From NCBI GenBank assembly GCA_016840645.1, contig JAEORY010000323.1, positions 1-5,198 on the forward strand: a stretch of DNA of 5,198 bases, read 5' to 3'. This DNA is from Candidatus Borrarchaeota archaeon. GTDB lineage: Archaea > Asgardarchaeota > Sifarchaeia > Borrarchaeales > Borrarchaeaceae. Shown piece after piece: positions 4,966-5,198 of this stretch. The notes beneath the pieces are model-generated. The model ran no database searches. It saw only the letters and a list, made by a program, of their open reading frames with translations, and was not told the DNA's origin. Position 1 is the stretch's first letter. Each line of letters begins with the position of its first letter. A program made the translations under genes and the position numbers.

Positions 4966-5198
4966 TTAAAGTGCTATGACCTTATATCCTTGATCTATAT
5001 ATTTTGACATCCTAGGATGTCCGGACATTTCATCACACAGAGGCAATTCTTGTTCCTCAGCACTTTGTAGAGAGCCCATCTTGTTTGAACAAGCCTTACA
5101 TACACAGTCAACTAATCCCAGTTTCTTTACTTTGTCATATAGATTTGCAAATAGCTTGTTTGGATCTGAGAGTTCTTTAATCTGCTTTGTAGCTGTCC
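4966..5198 (-). CDS. DsrE-like family protein, partial (C-terminal 76 residues)
   Basis: An open frame enters from the right edge and ends at TAA (4968-4966), giving the last 76 residues. It contains a helix (KELSDPNKLFANLYDKVKKLG), then a strand and cysteine motif VDCVCKACSNKMG (cysteines at partial positions 31, 33 and 36), then AEEQELPLCDEMSGHPRMSKYI and a closing strand GYKVIAL. A helix before a cysteine-bearing strand and a C-terminal G-[YF]-x-V-[IL] strand fit DsrE/peroxiredoxin-like proteins, small soluble proteins that in the known cases carry or relay sulfur on a cysteine. The assignment is from memory of the family's look and only the C-terminal half is present. It is on the same strand as the ATPase but nearly 190 bases away, so there is no sign of an operon. 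Confidence 0.55.
   Translation of the reverse strand, partial: TATKQIKELSDPNKLFANLYDKVKKLGLVDCVCKACSNKMGSLQSAEEQELPLCDEMSGHPRMSKYIDQGYKVIAL

Overview
The window reads as a piece of an archaeal chromosome. The single-copy genes are AT-rich, several have TATA-like boxes about 25-30 bases before the expected transcription start, and one protein is a clear archaeal FlaI/GspE-type secretion ATPase. A mesophilic archaeon, perhaps an ammonia oxidiser of the Nitrososphaeria, is my best guess. This rests on overall character and on a DsrE-like neighbour, so it is weak.

Layout: Bases 1-545 hold two small cysteine-rich genes on the minus strand. The first (1-93) runs off the left edge; the second is 156-425. 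Bases 546-920 hold a minus-strand hypothetical frame whose 5' end runs into a transposable element. Bases about 905-2650 are an IS200/IS605-type element of the IS1341 kind. It carries a large TnpB nuclease gene (minus strand) and no TnpA, and is visibly richer in GC than both flanks. Its 3' end folds into a run of hairpins typical of the TnpB guide RNA (omegaRNA/reRNA), and a short hairpin marks the other end. Bases about 2650-2913 are non-coding and rich in short repeats and palindromes, leading into a small plus-strand gene (2914-3168). It is converged on by the secretion ATPase gene (3219-4781, minus). A partial minus-strand gene for a DsrE-like protein (4966-5198) runs off the right edge.

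Working together: the ATPase would power assembly or secretion of an archaeal type IV pilus or archaellum-like filament, but no FlaJ/TadC membrane partner lies beside it here. TnpB and its overlapping RNA form a self-contained RNA-guided nuclease unit. Its guide would come from the flank just beyond the element, inside the 546-920 frame. The small genes are uncharacterised. The best candidates for something new are the structured RNA at the 3' end of tnpB, the repeat-dense region at 2660-2840, and the small helical protein at 2914-3168, which loosely resembles colicin D-type immunity proteins.
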